From the NCBI GenBank assembly GCA_016712715.1, contig JADJQM010000001.1, forward strand, positions 744,001-808,000: DNA of 64,000 nt. The letters are read 5' to 3'. The notes beneath the pieces are model-generated. The model was not told the origin of the DNA, did no database searches, and was given only the letters and a program-made list of their open reading frames with translations. This document shows, piece by piece, positions 1 through 9,833 of the stretch. The stretch comes from Rhodospirillaceae bacterium (GTDB lineage: Bacteria > Pseudomonadota > Alphaproteobacteria > Dongiales > Dongiaceae). Position 1 is the stretch's first letter, and every line of letters begins with the position of its first letter. The translations under genes were made by a program, and so were the position numbers.

Positions 1-48
1 CTCGGGCCTCGGCGGCTTTTGGTTTGCCGCTCGATTTGTGATATAGAA

Positions 49-65
49 ACTTCCGTATCGAAAGT
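49..65. promoter_or_regulatory. Candidate operator of the DeoR-type regulator
   Basis: A near-palindrome ACTTCCG-TAT-CGAAAGT (one mismatch between arms) lies 110 bases upstream of the DeoR-type gene. Further TTTCG/CGAAA-like half sites follow near 91-96 and 136-146. DeoR/GlpR proteins are known to bind such TTTCG-type repeats, so autoregulation is plausible. The rest of bases 1-175 shows no gene on either strand that I can support. Confidence 0.25.
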
Positions 66-175
66 CGATTGTCAAGCTTGTTCGAAAAGCGACACATTTC
101 TGCGGTATTTCCCCTCAACTTGACGTCGATACAGAGTTTCGCTTTCTATGAGCGCGGACAGAACGGACCCAACGC

Positions 176-1021
176 ATGACCGCCGAAACAGCCGAAGTCG
201 AGATTAGTGCCGCCGGCAGCGGTCCCGAATCGTCGAATTCGGACGCGCGTCGGCAGCAGATGCTGTCCTTCATCCAGGCCCATGAATTCGCCCGGATCTA
301 TGACCTTGCCCGGCAGTTCGGCGTCTCCGAAGTCACCATCCGTAGTGATGTCGACATATTGGCGCGGACCGGTGGCATCCGCCGGGTGCGGGGCGGCGCC
401 ATGCGCATCGTGGAAGCAGTGCCGGAGGTCGATTACGAGGCCAGGGCTGCAAGTTATCTGCCGGAGAAGCGGCTGATCGGCCAGGCTGCGGCGGCCATGC
501 TGTCGCCCGGCGACAGCCTCATCCTGGATGTCGGCACCACGGCGATGGCGATCGCCAATGCCATCGTCGACCGGCACGATCTCACCAACCTCACCATCTT
601 CACGCCGGGGCTCAACATAGCGCTGGCCCTGGAGCGCGCCATTCCGCGGGTCGAGGTGGTGGTGACCGGCGGCACCCTGCGGCCGCAGCAGCATTCGCTG
701 GTGGGACCGGTGAGCACGCTGATCCTGGAGCGCATCCGTGCCTCTTTCGCCTTCATCGGCTGCAACGGGGTCGATCCCTCCTTCGGCATCATGGGGCTGA
801 GCCTGCCCTACGCGGCGCTGAAGCAGGCGATCTTGCGCGCGGCACGCCTCGGCATCGTTGTGACCGATGCCAGCAAGTTCAAGCAGACCTCCCTGGTACG
901 GGTCTGCGGCTTCGAGGATGTCGACATGATCATGACCGCCGGATCGCCCGATCCCGCCGCCGTCGCCGCGGTGCGGGAATCCAGCGTCGAACTCCGTATC
1001 CTCAGCAGCGACAAGAGCTAG
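176..1021 (+). CDS. DeoR/GlpR-family transcriptional regulator
   Basis: A 281-residue protein, a little longer than the usual 250-260 because of a polar N-terminal extension of about 25 residues. The DeoR winged helix-turn-helix spans about residues 29-78 (motifs FGVSEVTIRSDV and GGIRRVRGGA). The DeoRC sensor domain follows, with the LDVGTTAMAIA phospho-sugar-binding loop near residues 118-128. Family members repress carbohydrate catabolic genes and are released by a phosphorylated sugar. The downstream alcohol dehydrogenase is the likely target. The start at 176 has only a weak ribosome binding site; no better in-frame start is visible upstream. Confidence 0.85.
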   Translation: MTAETAEVEISAAGSGPESSNSDARRQQMLSFIQAHEFARIYDLARQFGVSEVTIRSDVDILARTGGIRRVRGGAMRIVEAVPEVDYEARAASYLPEKRLIGQAAAAMLSPGDSLILDVGTTAMAIANAIVDRHDLTNLTIFTPGLNIALALERAIPRVEVVVTGGTLRPQQHSLVGPVSTLILERIRASFAFIGCNGVDPSFGIMGLSLPYAALKQAILRAARLGIVVTDASKFKQTSLVRVCGFEDVDMIMTAGSPDPAAVAAVRESSVELRILSSDKS

Positions 1022-1099
1022 CCCGCGACCTTGCCGAATCTCCGCCGCCGGTCCAGTCTGGGCTGCGTTTCCTGATTTCGGATTTTAAAAGAGGCCAAG

Positions 1100-2151
1100 A
1101 TGCGGGCTGCCCTGCTCGATCAATTCCGCGGGCCGCTCATCTTGCGCGATGTGGCCGACCCCGCCTGCCCCACCGACGGCGCCGTGATCGAGGTGAAGGC
1201 TTGCGGCGTGTGTCGCTCCGATTGGCATGCCTGGAAGGGCGCCGATCCGGATGTCGCCGCCCCCCATGTGCCGGGGCATGAATTCGCCGGCGTCGTGGTC
1301 GAGGTGGGGCCCAATTGCCGCCGCTTCAAGAAGGGCGACCGGGTCACGGCACCCTTCATCATCGCCTGCGGCGATTGCCCGGATTGCCGCGGAGTAGAAG
1401 CCACCGTCTGCGCCCATCAATATGTCGTGGGCTTCTCCGGCTGGGGCGCCTTTGCGCAGTTCACCGCTGTCACGCATGCGGATTTCAATCTGGTGCCTTT
1501 GCCGGCCAGCATCGATGTTGCCGCCGCCGCGGCGATGGGCTGCGGCATGACGACCGCCTTCCGCGGCCTCGTCGACCGCGCCGATCTGCGGCCGGGCGAA
1601 TGGCTCGCAGTTCATGGCTGCGGCGGTGTAGGCATCTCCGCCATCATGATCGCCGCGGCCATCGGCGCGCAGGTCCTGGCCATCGACGTGAACGAGGACG
1701 CGCTGGCCTTGGCGCGCGCGCTCGGCGCCACTCGGACGCTTAATGCCGGCACCTCGCCGGATGTCGCTGAGGAGGTGCGCGCGCTGACCGGGGGTGGTGC
1801 CCACGTCTCGATCGATGCGCTGGGCATCACGGCGACTTTCCACAATTCGATCCGCTCCTTGCGCAAGCTGGGACGGCATGTGCAGATCGGCATGCCGCTC
1901 GAGGAGCATGCGGCCCCGACGATCCCGCTGCTCGAGACTGTCTATTCGCGGCAGATCAACATCATGGGGACGCGCGGCATTGCCGCCAGCCGCTTCCCGG
2001 CCCTGTTCCGGCATGATCGCCGCCGGCAGGCTCGGATCCATCGCGCCTGGTGACACATCGCATCCCGCTCGCGGAAGCGGGCGCAGCCTTGGCTGCCATG
2101 GACGGTTATCGCGGCGCCGGCATCACGGTCATCGACCGGTTCCAGGCATGA
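1100..2151 (+). pseudogene. Zinc-dependent alcohol dehydrogenase (MDR), frameshifted near the C-terminus
   Basis: A medium-chain dehydrogenase oxidising an alcohol or polyol with NAD(P)+. Catalytic zinc ligands are visible at C38 (GVCRSD) and H60-E61 (GHEFAG). The structural zinc cysteines are C90, C93, C96 and C104, and the Rossmann loop GCGGVG lies near residues 173-178. The reading frame is lost at about 2010: frame +1 continues as GMIAAGRLGSIAPGD, then a second shift at about 2050 restores VTHRIPLAEAG to a normal C-terminus ending DRFQA at 2151. The missing bases at the second site look like one copy of an 8-base tandem repeat (cctggtga). Lesions this close together in a conserved protein suggest sequencing error or recent decay. 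The gene lies 79 bases after the DeoR-type regulator. Confidence 0.8.
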
Positions 2152-2254
2152 AACCCGGCCACCCGAAGATGAAACTCGACGCTATACCCGGGCGCACGGT
2201 AGCATTGCTGCCACGTTCTGACCTGATCATTCATCGCATTGGTGTGGACCGGAT

Positions 2255-3274
2255 ATGAAACGAGGGCATCGTCACTCGACAGCGCGGACACCGCTGCAAT
2301 GGATTGTCGTCATCTTCGTCTCGGTCCTGGTGATCGCGCTCGCCTTCTGGGCCGTCGCGGCCCTCTATATCGATCTGCCGCGCCGCTGGCAGCTGGTCGC
2401 GGCCAGCGTCTGCACCGTGGTGATGCTGGTCGGCATCGCGATCATGCCACGCTGGCGGTACCAGGCCCTGTACCTCACCGGATGCGTCGCCGTGGTTCTG
2501 GCCTGGTGGCTGAACATCGCGCCATCCGAAGACCGTTCCTGGCAGACGGATGTGGCGCGCACGGCCTGGGCTGACGTCACCGACAATATCGTCACGATCC
2601 ACAACCTGCGCAATTTCGACTATCGGACCGAGACGGATTACACGCCGAACTGGAGTTACGCACGGTCGATCTCAACAATTTGGAGGCGGTCGACCTGTTC
2701 CTCACCTTCTGGGGTTCGCCCTGGATCGCCCATCCGATCCTGAGCTTCCAGTTTTCGGACGGGCAGCGCATCGCGATCTCGGTCGAGACGCGCAAGGAGC
2801 TGGAGGAGGAATATTCCACGCTGAATGGCTTCTTCCGGCAATACGAGCTGATCTATATCGTCGCCGATGAGCGGGATGTCATCCGCCTGCGCACAAACTA
2901 CCGCAAGGGCGAAGAGGTCTATCTCTATCGCTCCACCGCGTCAGCCGATGAGGCGCGCGGCGTCTTTCTCAATTACTTGCAGACGCTGAACGGGCTGCAT
3001 CAGGCGCCTGCCTTCTACAATGCGATCACCAGCAACTGCACCACCAACATCCGCATCCACACAGCAGCCGCCAGCAAGGGTCCCCTGCCCGCCTGGGATT
3101 GGCGCCTGCTGTTCAACGGCAAGAGCGATGAGTTCGCCTATCAGTATGGCCGCCTGGCCGGCGATCTGCCGTTCGAAGCCCTGAAGGCGCAGGCCCATAT
3201 TAATGACGCGCGCGCGCCGCCGACCAGGATCGGATTTCTCCGCCCGCATTCGCGTGGGCCGCGCCGGGTTCTGA
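2255..3274 (+). pseudogene. DUF4105 (Lnb N-terminal periplasmic domain) membrane protein, frameshifted
   Basis: The N-terminus carries three hydrophobic segments (about residues 16-39, 47-64 and 71-89). A periplasmic DUF4105 domain follows, with the family hallmark NCTTNIRIH. The family is thought to be peptidase-like and its substrate is unknown. The frame breaks near 2652 (a GGG run apparently read as GG, recovering LRTVDLNNLEAVDLF in the next frame), again near 3210 and near 3230. Following the conserved reading gives a stop at 3272-3274, just before the convergent nnrS stop. Three single-base lesions with otherwise good protein sequence point to sequencing error more than to an old pseudogene. 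Confidence 0.7.
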
Positions 3275-3298
3275 CCGCGGATCAGGTGCTGCGCCGGT

Positions 3299-4495
3299 TC
3301 AACCAGGTCGACCATCCGGGCGCGCCAGAACCAGAATCGGCAGATAGAGAATGCCGAAGATGAGGAACGCGGCCGACCACAGCAAAGCTGCGGCCTCCAC
3401 GACAGTTGTTTCCATGTCGCCGCAGAGTGGTGCGATGACACGGAAGAACACGGCGGCGGTCAGAAACATATAGGCCCCCACCGTCTTGCGGCTGGCGACT
3501 AGCTGGCGGCCGGTGTGGCCCAATGCCGCGCGGCTCATCACAGCGAGGATCATGGTGCTGAAGGCACCGGCGGTGAGCGCGTGACGTCCCATTGTGGGTG
3601 ACAAGGTTCCGGTGAGGTCCGTGACGGAGGTCAGAACAAGGCCGATAATCAACCACGCGTAGCCGATATGCAGGATCCACACCAGCGGCACCGGCCAGGT
3701 TTTCCAGCCCTGCCAGCGCAGGAAGCGCAGCAGATTGCAGGCGGCTGCCAGAAGAGCCGCACCGCCCAGCACCGGTTCCGGCGCCTGGAGCAGATTGACC
3801 AGTAGATTGAGGACGAGCGACAGGACGGCCGCCGGATCGACGACGCGGTGCGCCGTGATGACGAAGGGCACGCCCGCCATCTTCATGCCGCCCTGGGTGA
3901 AGGCCGGAACGATGCGGCCCCCGATGATGCCGATCAGCAGGGCGAAGATGGCGATGGCGACATTGAGGCCCCAACCGCCGGAGAGATCTGCCATACCCCA
4001 ACCGTCGAAATAGCCGTCGAAATGAATGACGCCGTTGACGGCGGCCAACAGGAGCAGGATGCCGACCAGGATGCTGTTACGCCGGCCATTCCGGATGAGA
4101 ATGCCCGGCCCGAGGATGACCGCGAGGAGCGGCAGGAAAGCGAGATCGACTACCGCAAACAAGGACGGCCATGGCAGGAAGGCGGCGATGCGCCCAGCCA
4201 CCCAGACGCCGACCAGCAACATCAACGGCGGTCCCTTGATGGCTGCGGCACCGGTCCAGTTGGGCACGGCCGTCAGCATGAAGCCGGCGAGCGCCGCGAC
4301 CGCGAAGCCGAAGATCATTTCATGGCCATGCCACAGATTGGCCGGCATGGCGGGCATCCAGCCGAGATCACCGCGCCAGATACCGACCCAGACCGGCACG
4401 GCAATGGCCGCATAGAAGGCCGCGAACAGGAAGAAGGGGCGAAACCCGTAGCCGAACAAGGCGAACCGCGGCGATGCTGCCGTCTCTGGTTCCAT
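3299..4495 (-). CDS. nnrS: NnrS family heme/copper membrane protein
   Basis: A 398-residue polytopic protein with about twelve hydrophobic segments. NnrS features are the start ALFGYGFRPFF, the LWHGHEMIFGF motif with its histidines, and HIGYAWLIIGL. NnrS proteins protect against nitrosative stress and are usually found in denitrifiers. I chose the ATG at 4495 rather than an in-frame start at 4627. The extra 44 residues do not look like the family, and an FNR-type box at 4599-4612 would then lie inside the gene. No other denitrification gene is in the window. Confidence 0.9.
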   Translation of the reverse strand: MEPETAASPRFALFGYGFRPFFLFAAFYAAIAVPVWVGIWRGDLGWMPAMPANLWHGHEMIFGFAVAALAGFMLTAVPNWTGAAAIKGPPLMLLVGVWVAGRIAAFLPWPSLFAVVDLAFLPLLAVILGPGILIRNGRRNSILVGILLLLAAVNGVIHFDGYFDGWGMADLSGGWGLNVAIAIFALLIGIIGGRIVPAFTQGGMKMAGVPFVITAHRVVDPAAVLSLVLNLLVNLLQAPEPVLGGAALLAAACNLLRFLRWQGWKTWPVPLVWILHIGYAWLIIGLVLTSVTDLTGTLSPTMGRHALTAGAFSTMILAVMSRAALGHTGRQLVASRKTVGAYMFLTAAVFFRVIAPLCGDMETTVVEAAALLWSAAFLIFGILYLPILVLARPDGRPG

Positions 4496-4598
4496 ATGAA
4501 GCTGATTCTGATGCAAACCGCTGGCCACAGCCCGCTCCTCAACAGTGCTTTGGGAGAAATTCGTCCAGCAACCATCGACCTTCGCTGCCGGCGATCGC

Positions 4599-4612
4599 TT
4601 GATGTGAATCAA
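4599..4612 (-). promoter_or_regulatory. FNR/NnrR-type box upstream of nnrS
   Basis: TTGAT-GTGA-ATCAA is a perfect match to the FNR/Dnr/NnrR consensus TTGAT-N4-ATCAA. Its centre is about 110 bases upstream of the nnrS start on the minus strand. nnrS is known in other alphaproteobacteria as a target of NnrR, so control by low oxygen or nitric oxide is likely. The remainder of the 362-base gap 4496-4857 holds the RpiR-type operators and no other gene. Confidence 0.65.
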
Positions 4613-4797
4613 TCCAGCGCGCGGCATTGGGAAAGGTCACCAATCACCCCAAGACGACGATGGTTATGCCGCAATGGTCGAGCGATCGCTGGACACGGCA
4701 TTGGTCAAGGAACCGACTGATAATCATCAAGCAGAGCCGGAACCGACCGGTCCGGGAGCCCGAAATCCGCCCCGCAATCCGGAATTGACTCCGGTAA

Positions 4798-4841
4798 TGT
4801 TATCTGAATAACATATATGATATTTTGTTACTCCAGTAACA
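4798..4841. promoter_or_regulatory. Tandem palindromic operators for the RpiR-type regulator
   Basis: Two palindromes of one design are present: TGTTAT-CTGA-ATAACA at 4798-4813 and TGTTAC-TCCA-GTAACA at 4826-4841. Their centres are 28 bases apart and the second ends 16 bases before the regulator ATG. Consensus TGTTAY-N4-RTAACA. The position suggests autoregulation of the RpiR-type gene and control of the transport operon behind it. I saw no third copy elsewhere in the window. Confidence 0.6.
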
Positions 4842-4857
4842 TCTACTCGCGAGATCC

Positions 4858-5700
4858 ATGAACCAAGGCACCGTCATTGAGAAGCTGAGGGCGAACCGGG
4901 ACGCCCGGACGCCGTCGGAAGCCTTGCTGGCGCGCTATCTGGAGGCGCATCTCGCCGATCTGCCGTTCGAAACCGCGGCGTCGATTGCCAAGCGCGTCGG
5001 CGTCAGCGCGGTCACGGTCGGCCGCTTTTTGCGCAGTCTCGGTTACCAGAAGCTGTCGGACCTTACCCAGGAGCTGCGCGGGCACGCGCCAAGCTCGGCC
5101 TGGCAGATGAAGAACGCGGCCAAGCCCAATGGCAGCTCGATCCAGGCCAAGCAGTTGAAGGCGCATGGCGACAACCTTGCGCGCGTCTTCGCGCACCCTG
5201 TATCGCCCGAATGGCGCAAGGCGGTGAAGCTGCTGGCCGAGACGCCGCAGGTCCATGTGGCGGCCTTCCAGAATCTGCGTGGCATCGGCCTCTATTTCGC
5301 GGCCCAGCTCGATTATGCCCGCGCCCGTGTGCGCTTCCTTGACGGGCAGGACGGCACCTTCGTCGACCTCTTCGACAGCGAACGTGGCAAGACCTGCCTG
5401 GTGATCATCGATTCACGGCGCTATGCACGGAAATCCGGCCTGCTCGCCGCCCGCGCGAAGGCCGCCGGCATCAAGGTCATCGCCATCACCGATATCTATT
5501 GCCCCTGGGTCGAAACGGCGGATTTCGCCTTTACCGATCCTGGCGAAGGCGAGGTGTTCTGGGACAGCGCCGTCAGCACGGTGGCGCTGCTGGAGCTGCT
5601 GCTGGAAGGCGTCATCGAACAATTGGGACCGAGGGTGGCCGCGCGCATTGAGCATCTCACGGCTCTGCAGGACGAATTCGAGGATTTCAGCGACCAGTAA
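4858..5700 (+). CDS. MurR/RpiR-family transcriptional regulator with SIS domain
   Basis: 280 residues, a normal length for the family. The N-terminal helix-turn-helix of RpiR type covers about residues 1-75 (AASIAKRVGVSAVTVGRFLRSLGY). A SIS sugar-isomerase-like sensor domain lies at about residues 120-255 (VAAFQNLRGIGLYFAAQLDY and CLVIIDSRRYARKS). It starts at the ATG 16 bases after two matching palindromes, so autoregulation is likely. The genes behind it encode an ABC importer and an aminopeptidase, so the ligand may be an amino-acid, polyamine or amino-sugar derivative; that is inference. Confidence 0.85.
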   Translation: MNQGTVIEKLRANRDARTPSEALLARYLEAHLADLPFETAASIAKRVGVSAVTVGRFLRSLGYQKLSDLTQELRGHAPSSAWQMKNAAKPNGSSIQAKQLKAHGDNLARVFAHPVSPEWRKAVKLLAETPQVHVAAFQNLRGIGLYFAAQLDYARARVRFLDGQDGTFVDLFDSERGKTCLVIIDSRRYARKSGLLAARAKAAGIKVIAITDIYCPWVETADFAFTDPGEGEVFWDSAVSTVALLELLLEGVIEQLGPRVAARIEHLTALQDEFEDFSDQ

Positions 5701-5765
5701 ACATAGCGGCACCGAGCGAGCCCGATCAAAAAGCTTGCCGGTAGGACAGGACAGGGAGACGGAAC

Positions 5766-6902
5766 ATGGGATACGCCGCGCCGGCCGGTGCCGGAGAGCG
5801 TCATATCATTCGCATCGAGCAGGCGCATAAGAGCTTTCGCACGCCGGAAGGCGGCGATGTGCGGGCGCTGGACGGCGTGTCGCTGGCGATCCGCAACAAT
5901 GAATTCCTGACCCTGCTCGGTCCGTCCGGCTGCGGCAAGACCACCTTGCTGCGCGCCATCGGCGGCTTCGAGGAATTCGACCGTGGGGCGTTGCTGCTGG
6001 ACGGCGAGCCGATCGGCGGATTGCCGCCGCACAAGCGGCCGATCAATACGGTGTTCCAGAACTACGCACTCTTTCCGCATCTTTCGGTCGGCGACACTGT
6101 CGGCTATGCGCTGGATGTGGCCGGGACCGGCAAGACGGAGCGCCATGCCCGCGTCAAGGCAGCACTCGACCTGGTCGGCCTTGCCGGCATGGAGCGGCGG
6201 ATGCCGCGGCAATTGTCCGGTGGCCAGCAGCAGCGCGTAGCGCTGGCCCGCGCCACCATCAACCAGCCCAAGGTGCTGCTACTCGACGAGCCGCTCTCGG
6301 CGCTCGATCGGCAGCTCCGCCAGTCAATGCAGATCGAGCTCAAGAACCTGCAGCACAATCTCGGCATCACCTTCGTGTTCGTCACCCACGACCAGGAAGA
6401 AGCGCTCACCATGTCGGACAGGATCGCCGTGATGAACCGCGGCACCATCCAGCAATTGGGCACACCCACGGAAGTCTATGACCAGCCGGCCAACCGCTTC
6501 GTCGCCGGATTCATCGGCCTCAGCAACCTCTACGCGGGGCAGATCGCGGCCCGCGAGGGATCTGTCGCGCGCATCTTAACCGATCACGGCGTCACCCTCA
6601 TCGCACAGACTGATCTGCCCGTCGGCAGCAAGGTCGACCTCGTGCTGCGGCCCGAACATCTGACCCCGGCCGGTGCGAACGAAGGCGCCTTTACCGGCGG
6701 CGGCCTCATTGACCTGGTGATCGAGCAATTGGTCTTTGTCGGCTCCGACCTTCATGTCCTGGGTCGAACCATTGAAGGGGAGCCGATCCGCGCCCTTCAT
6801 CGCCGCTCGAAACTGGCCGATGTCACGGATCTTGCCGCCGGGCACCGTGTGCGCTTCGGCTACCCGGCCACCGCCGCCCATGTCATGCCGGCAGGAGCCT
6901 GA
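5766..6902 (+). CDS. Polyamine-type ABC transporter ATP-binding protein (PotA-like)
   Basis: A 378-residue ATPase. Walker A is GPSGCGKTT at residues 52-60, the signature is LSGGQQQR, Walker B is VLLLDEP, the switch histidine is in VTHDQEEA, and a C-terminal TOBE-like regulatory domain includes VLRPEHLTP. It energises import by the two permeases encoded next and sits on the cytoplasmic face of the membrane. Together with the downstream permeases and binding protein it forms a complete spermidine/putrescine-type (MOI) importer. The substrate cannot be read from the sequence. Confidence 0.9.
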   Translation: MGYAAPAGAGERHIIRIEQAHKSFRTPEGGDVRALDGVSLAIRNNEFLTLLGPSGCGKTTLLRAIGGFEEFDRGALLLDGEPIGGLPPHKRPINTVFQNYALFPHLSVGDTVGYALDVAGTGKTERHARVKAALDLVGLAGMERRMPRQLSGGQQQRVALARATINQPKVLLLDEPLSALDRQLRQSMQIELKNLQHNLGITFVFVTHDQEEALTMSDRIAVMNRGTIQQLGTPTEVYDQPANRFVAGFIGLSNLYAGQIAAREGSVARILTDHGVTLIAQTDLPVGSKVDLVLRPEHLTPAGANEGAFTGGGLIDLVIEQLVFVGSDLHVLGRTIEGEPIRALHRRSKLADVTDLAAGHRVRFGYPATAAHVMPAGA

Positions 6903-6904
6903 GG

Positions 6905-7845
6905 ATGAGCGAGGCCCAGACCTTGAGCGCGGGCGGTACCCGGGGCGCGCTCCGCCTTCAGCGGCGCCGCAACCACACGTTGGTGGCGATGCTGACGCCG
7001 ATCAGTCTGCTGCTGGCGATCTTCTTCCTCTTTCCCCTCGGCATCATGGCGATCTACAGCTTCCTCAGCCCAGGCCTCTATGGCGGCGTCGAATGGACCT
7101 TCTATCCCTACAGCTATGGCCGCGTGCTGGGGGCACCACTCGGCCAGGGCGAGATCTTCGACCCGGTCTATCTCGAAATCCTGCTGCGGTCATTGCGGAT
7201 GGCGCTGCTCACCGTCGTGCTCACCCTCATCATCGCCTATCCGGCGGCCTTCTGGGTGAGCCGGCTGCCAGACAGCGCAAGACGCTGGTGATGTTTCTCA
7301 TCACACTCCCCTTCTTTGCCAACGTGCTGGTGCGGATCTATGCCTGGATGCTGATCCTGCGCCCTCAGGCGTCGTCAATGCCGTGCTGCTCCAGCTCGGC
7401 ATCATCGACAAGCCGATGATGATGATCTTCAGTGAGGGCGCCGTGACCATCGGCCTCGTTTATGCTGCTGCCCTTCATGTTCCTGCCGGTCTATGCAAGC
7501 GTCGAGCGCCTCGACCATGGGCTGCTGCAGGCCTCGGCCGATCTCGGTGCAACACCCTTGCAGACCTTCCGCCGCATCGTGCTGCCGCTCACCCTGCCCG
7601 GCATCGCCGGCGGCGCCATCATCGTCTTCATCCCGGCGCTGGGCAATTTCGTGGTGGCATCGCTGCTCGGCGGCGCCAAGGTATCGATGCTCGGCAACAT
7701 CATCAGCCAGCAGTTCCTGCAGGCCCGCAACTGGCCCTTCGGGGCGGCGCTGGCGATGCTGGTGATGGCGGCGGTTCTCCTGCTGCTGTTCTTCTATGTC
7801 TTCAAGATTGGGCGCGGCGACGAGCGCGCCATCGCGGCAGGATGA
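6905..7845 (+). pseudogene. Polyamine-type ABC transporter permease (PotB-like), frameshifted three times
   Basis: The start is an ATG two bases after the ATPase stop. The protein is recognisable throughout as an inner-membrane permease of the PotB type. The frame is lost near 7268 (ARQRKTLVMFLITLPFF continues in the next frame), near 7364 (GVVNAVLLQLGIIDKP recovered) and near 7462 (LLPFMFLPVYASVERL onward). The cytoplasmic EAA-like loop that contacts the ATPase is intact (ASADLGATPLQTFRRI). The last part, to 7845, is uninterrupted. Single-base lesions in an otherwise intact operon suggest sequencing errors; if real, the importer lacks one permease. Confidence 0.8.
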
Positions 7846-7853
7846 GGCCAGCC

Positions 7854-8696
7854 ATGACCCCTTTGTACCGCGTCACCCAACGCCTCGCCAGCCGCATCCT
7901 CGGCGGCTACGGGATCCTGTTCCTGCTGTTCCTCTATGCACCAATCGCTCTCATTGTCGTGTTCTCGTTCAACGCCAATGTCGTCAACATGATGAGCTGG
8001 AGCGGCTTCACCCTCGACTGGTACCGCTCGCTGTTCGGCTTCGAGACGCAGCTGGCGGCGTCATCGAACTATGTCGACACCACCGACCAGCTCCTGGCCG
8101 CCATTAAGAACAGCGTTATCGTCGCGCTCATCACATCTCTCATCTCGACCGTCATCGGCACCATCACGGCACTGGCCCTGCAGCGCCACGATTTCCGCGG
8201 CAAGCGCCTCTACCAGATGCTGATCTTCATGCCGATGATCATGCCGGATATCGTGCTCGGCATCGCCCTCCTCATTTTCTTCGTCGGCGCGGGATTCCAG
8301 CTCGGCCTCACCACGATCGTGATCGGGCACTGCGTGTTTCTGTCGAGCTATGTCTTCATCATCGTGAGCGCGCGCCTTGCCGGCATGGACCAGGTGATCG
8401 AGGAGGCCTCGGCCGATCTCGGCGCCGATCCCTGGGTCACCTTCCGCCGCGTGACCCTGCCGCTGATCATGCCGGGCGTCCTCGGCGGCGCGCTGCTGGC
8501 CTTCATCATCTCGCTCGACGACCTGGTCATCACCTATTTCATCGCCGGGGTCGAATCCACGACCCTGCCGCTCTTCATCTTCGGAATGCTCCGGCGGGGC
8601 ATCAAACCGCAGATCAACGCTATCGCCGTCATGCTGCTGCTGGTCTCGTTCTGCATCGCCGCCGCCGGCCTGTATCTCAAGTCACGCCGCTCATGA
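7854..8696 (+). CDS. Polyamine-type ABC transporter permease (PotC-like)
   Basis: A 280-residue inner-membrane permease with about six transmembrane segments and the EAA loop EEASADLGADPWVTFRRVTLP. A start at 7842, overlapping the previous stop (ATGA), is also possible and adds MRPA. I prefer 7854 because AGGATGAGG upstream can serve as its ribosome binding site. It pairs with the preceding permease in the importer. Its stop overlaps the start of the peptidase gene by four bases, so the whole block is one operon. Confidence 0.88.
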   Translation: MTPLYRVTQRLASRILGGYGILFLLFLYAPIALIVVFSFNANVVNMMSWSGFTLDWYRSLFGFETQLAASSNYVDTTDQLLAAIKNSVIVALITSLISTVIGTITALALQRHDFRGKRLYQMLIFMPMIMPDIVLGIALLIFFVGAGFQLGLTTIVIGHCVFLSSYVFIIVSARLAGMDQVIEEASADLGADPWVTFRRVTLPLIMPGVLGGALLAFIISLDDLVITYFIAGVESTTLPLFIFGMLRRGIKPQINAIAVMLLLVSFCIAAAGLYLKSRRS

Positions 8697-9816
8697 ATGC
8701 CATCGGAGCCACCATGCCAAAGCCTCGCGCCCGCGATCTGGGCCTGCCCTTTCCCGGTAACACCGGGCCGCTCAACGCCATCACCGATGTGCCGGGTGTG
8801 GCGGTGGGCCTCACAACGCTGATCGAGCCGCTGGGCCGGGTGCGGAGTGGCGTCACCGCCATTCTGCCGCGCGCGATGGATACCGAGCTGCGGCCGGTCT
8901 GGGCGGGATTCTATGCCCTTAACGGCAATGGCGAAATGACCGGCACGCATTGGATCCAGGATGCGGGCTATTTCTGCGGACCGATCTGCCTCACCAACAC
9001 CCATAGCGTGGGCATTGTGCATCATGCGGCGACACAGTGGATGATCCGGCGCTATGCGGCGCAGTTCGAAAACGATCACCTCTGGGCAATGCCGGTGGTG
9101 GCTGAAACCTATGACGGCGTCCTCAACGACATAAATGGCCAGCACATCAAGGCCGAGCACGCGTTGTCCGCCCTCGACGGCGCCCGCGGCGGTCCCCTCG
9201 CCGAGGGCAATGTCGGCGGCGGCACCGGCATGATCTGCTACGAATTCAAGGGCGGCACGGGCACGGCGTCGCGGCGGGTCGAGATCGGCACAGGCGGGGC
9301 TGGCGCGCCGGCCATGTGGGCGTGCTGGTGCAGGCCAATCACGGCATCCGCGACTGGCTGACCATCCTCGGCGTGCCGGTCGGCCAGCATCTTACTGAGC
9401 ACAAGCTCTATGAACAGGAACAGGGCTCGATCATCGTCGTGATCGGTACCGATCTTCCCTTGCTGCCGCATCAGCTGAAGCGCCTCGCCAAGCGCGCGGC
9501 CCTCGGCATCGGGCGGGGCGGGACGCCGGGCGGCAACAATTCGGGCGACATTTTCCTCTCCTTCAGCACCGGTAATGCGATGGCCCTGCCGCAATCAGCT
9601 GCTGCCATCTGGCAAATGGAAGCCGTCAATGACGAGCAACTCGACGCAATCTATCTCGCGGCCGTCCAGGCGATCGAAGAGGCAATCGTCAACGCCCTGG
9701 TGGCGGCGGAACCGATGGTCGCCCTGAAGCCCGCCGGGGTACAGGTGGCGGCCATCGATCACGCGCGCCTGGTCGAGGTGATGAGGCAATACAACCGGCT
9801 CACAAAAGCAAACTAA
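8693..9816 (+). pseudogene. P1-family (DmpA-type) aminopeptidase, frameshifted
   Basis: The protein resembles peptidase family S58, self-processing N-terminal nucleophile hydrolases such as DmpA (L-aminopeptidase/D-Ala-esterase). Family motifs are the start NAITDVPGVAVGLTT, and GGNNSGDIF, which contains the self-cleavage site and nucleophilic serine. The frame shifts near 9305: HVGVLVQANHGIRDW continues in the next frame to 9816. The gene starts within the stop of the permease gene (ATGA). A hydrolase cotranscribed with an importer suggests the imported compound is an amide or peptide-like substrate; that is inference. Confidence 0.78.
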
Positions 9817-9833
9817 GCAGGAGAGGACTGACG

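Noticed and set aside
4496..4627. N-terminal extension of NnrS to a start at 4627
   Set aside because: The added residues are unlike the family and the extension would place the FNR-type box inside the coding sequence.
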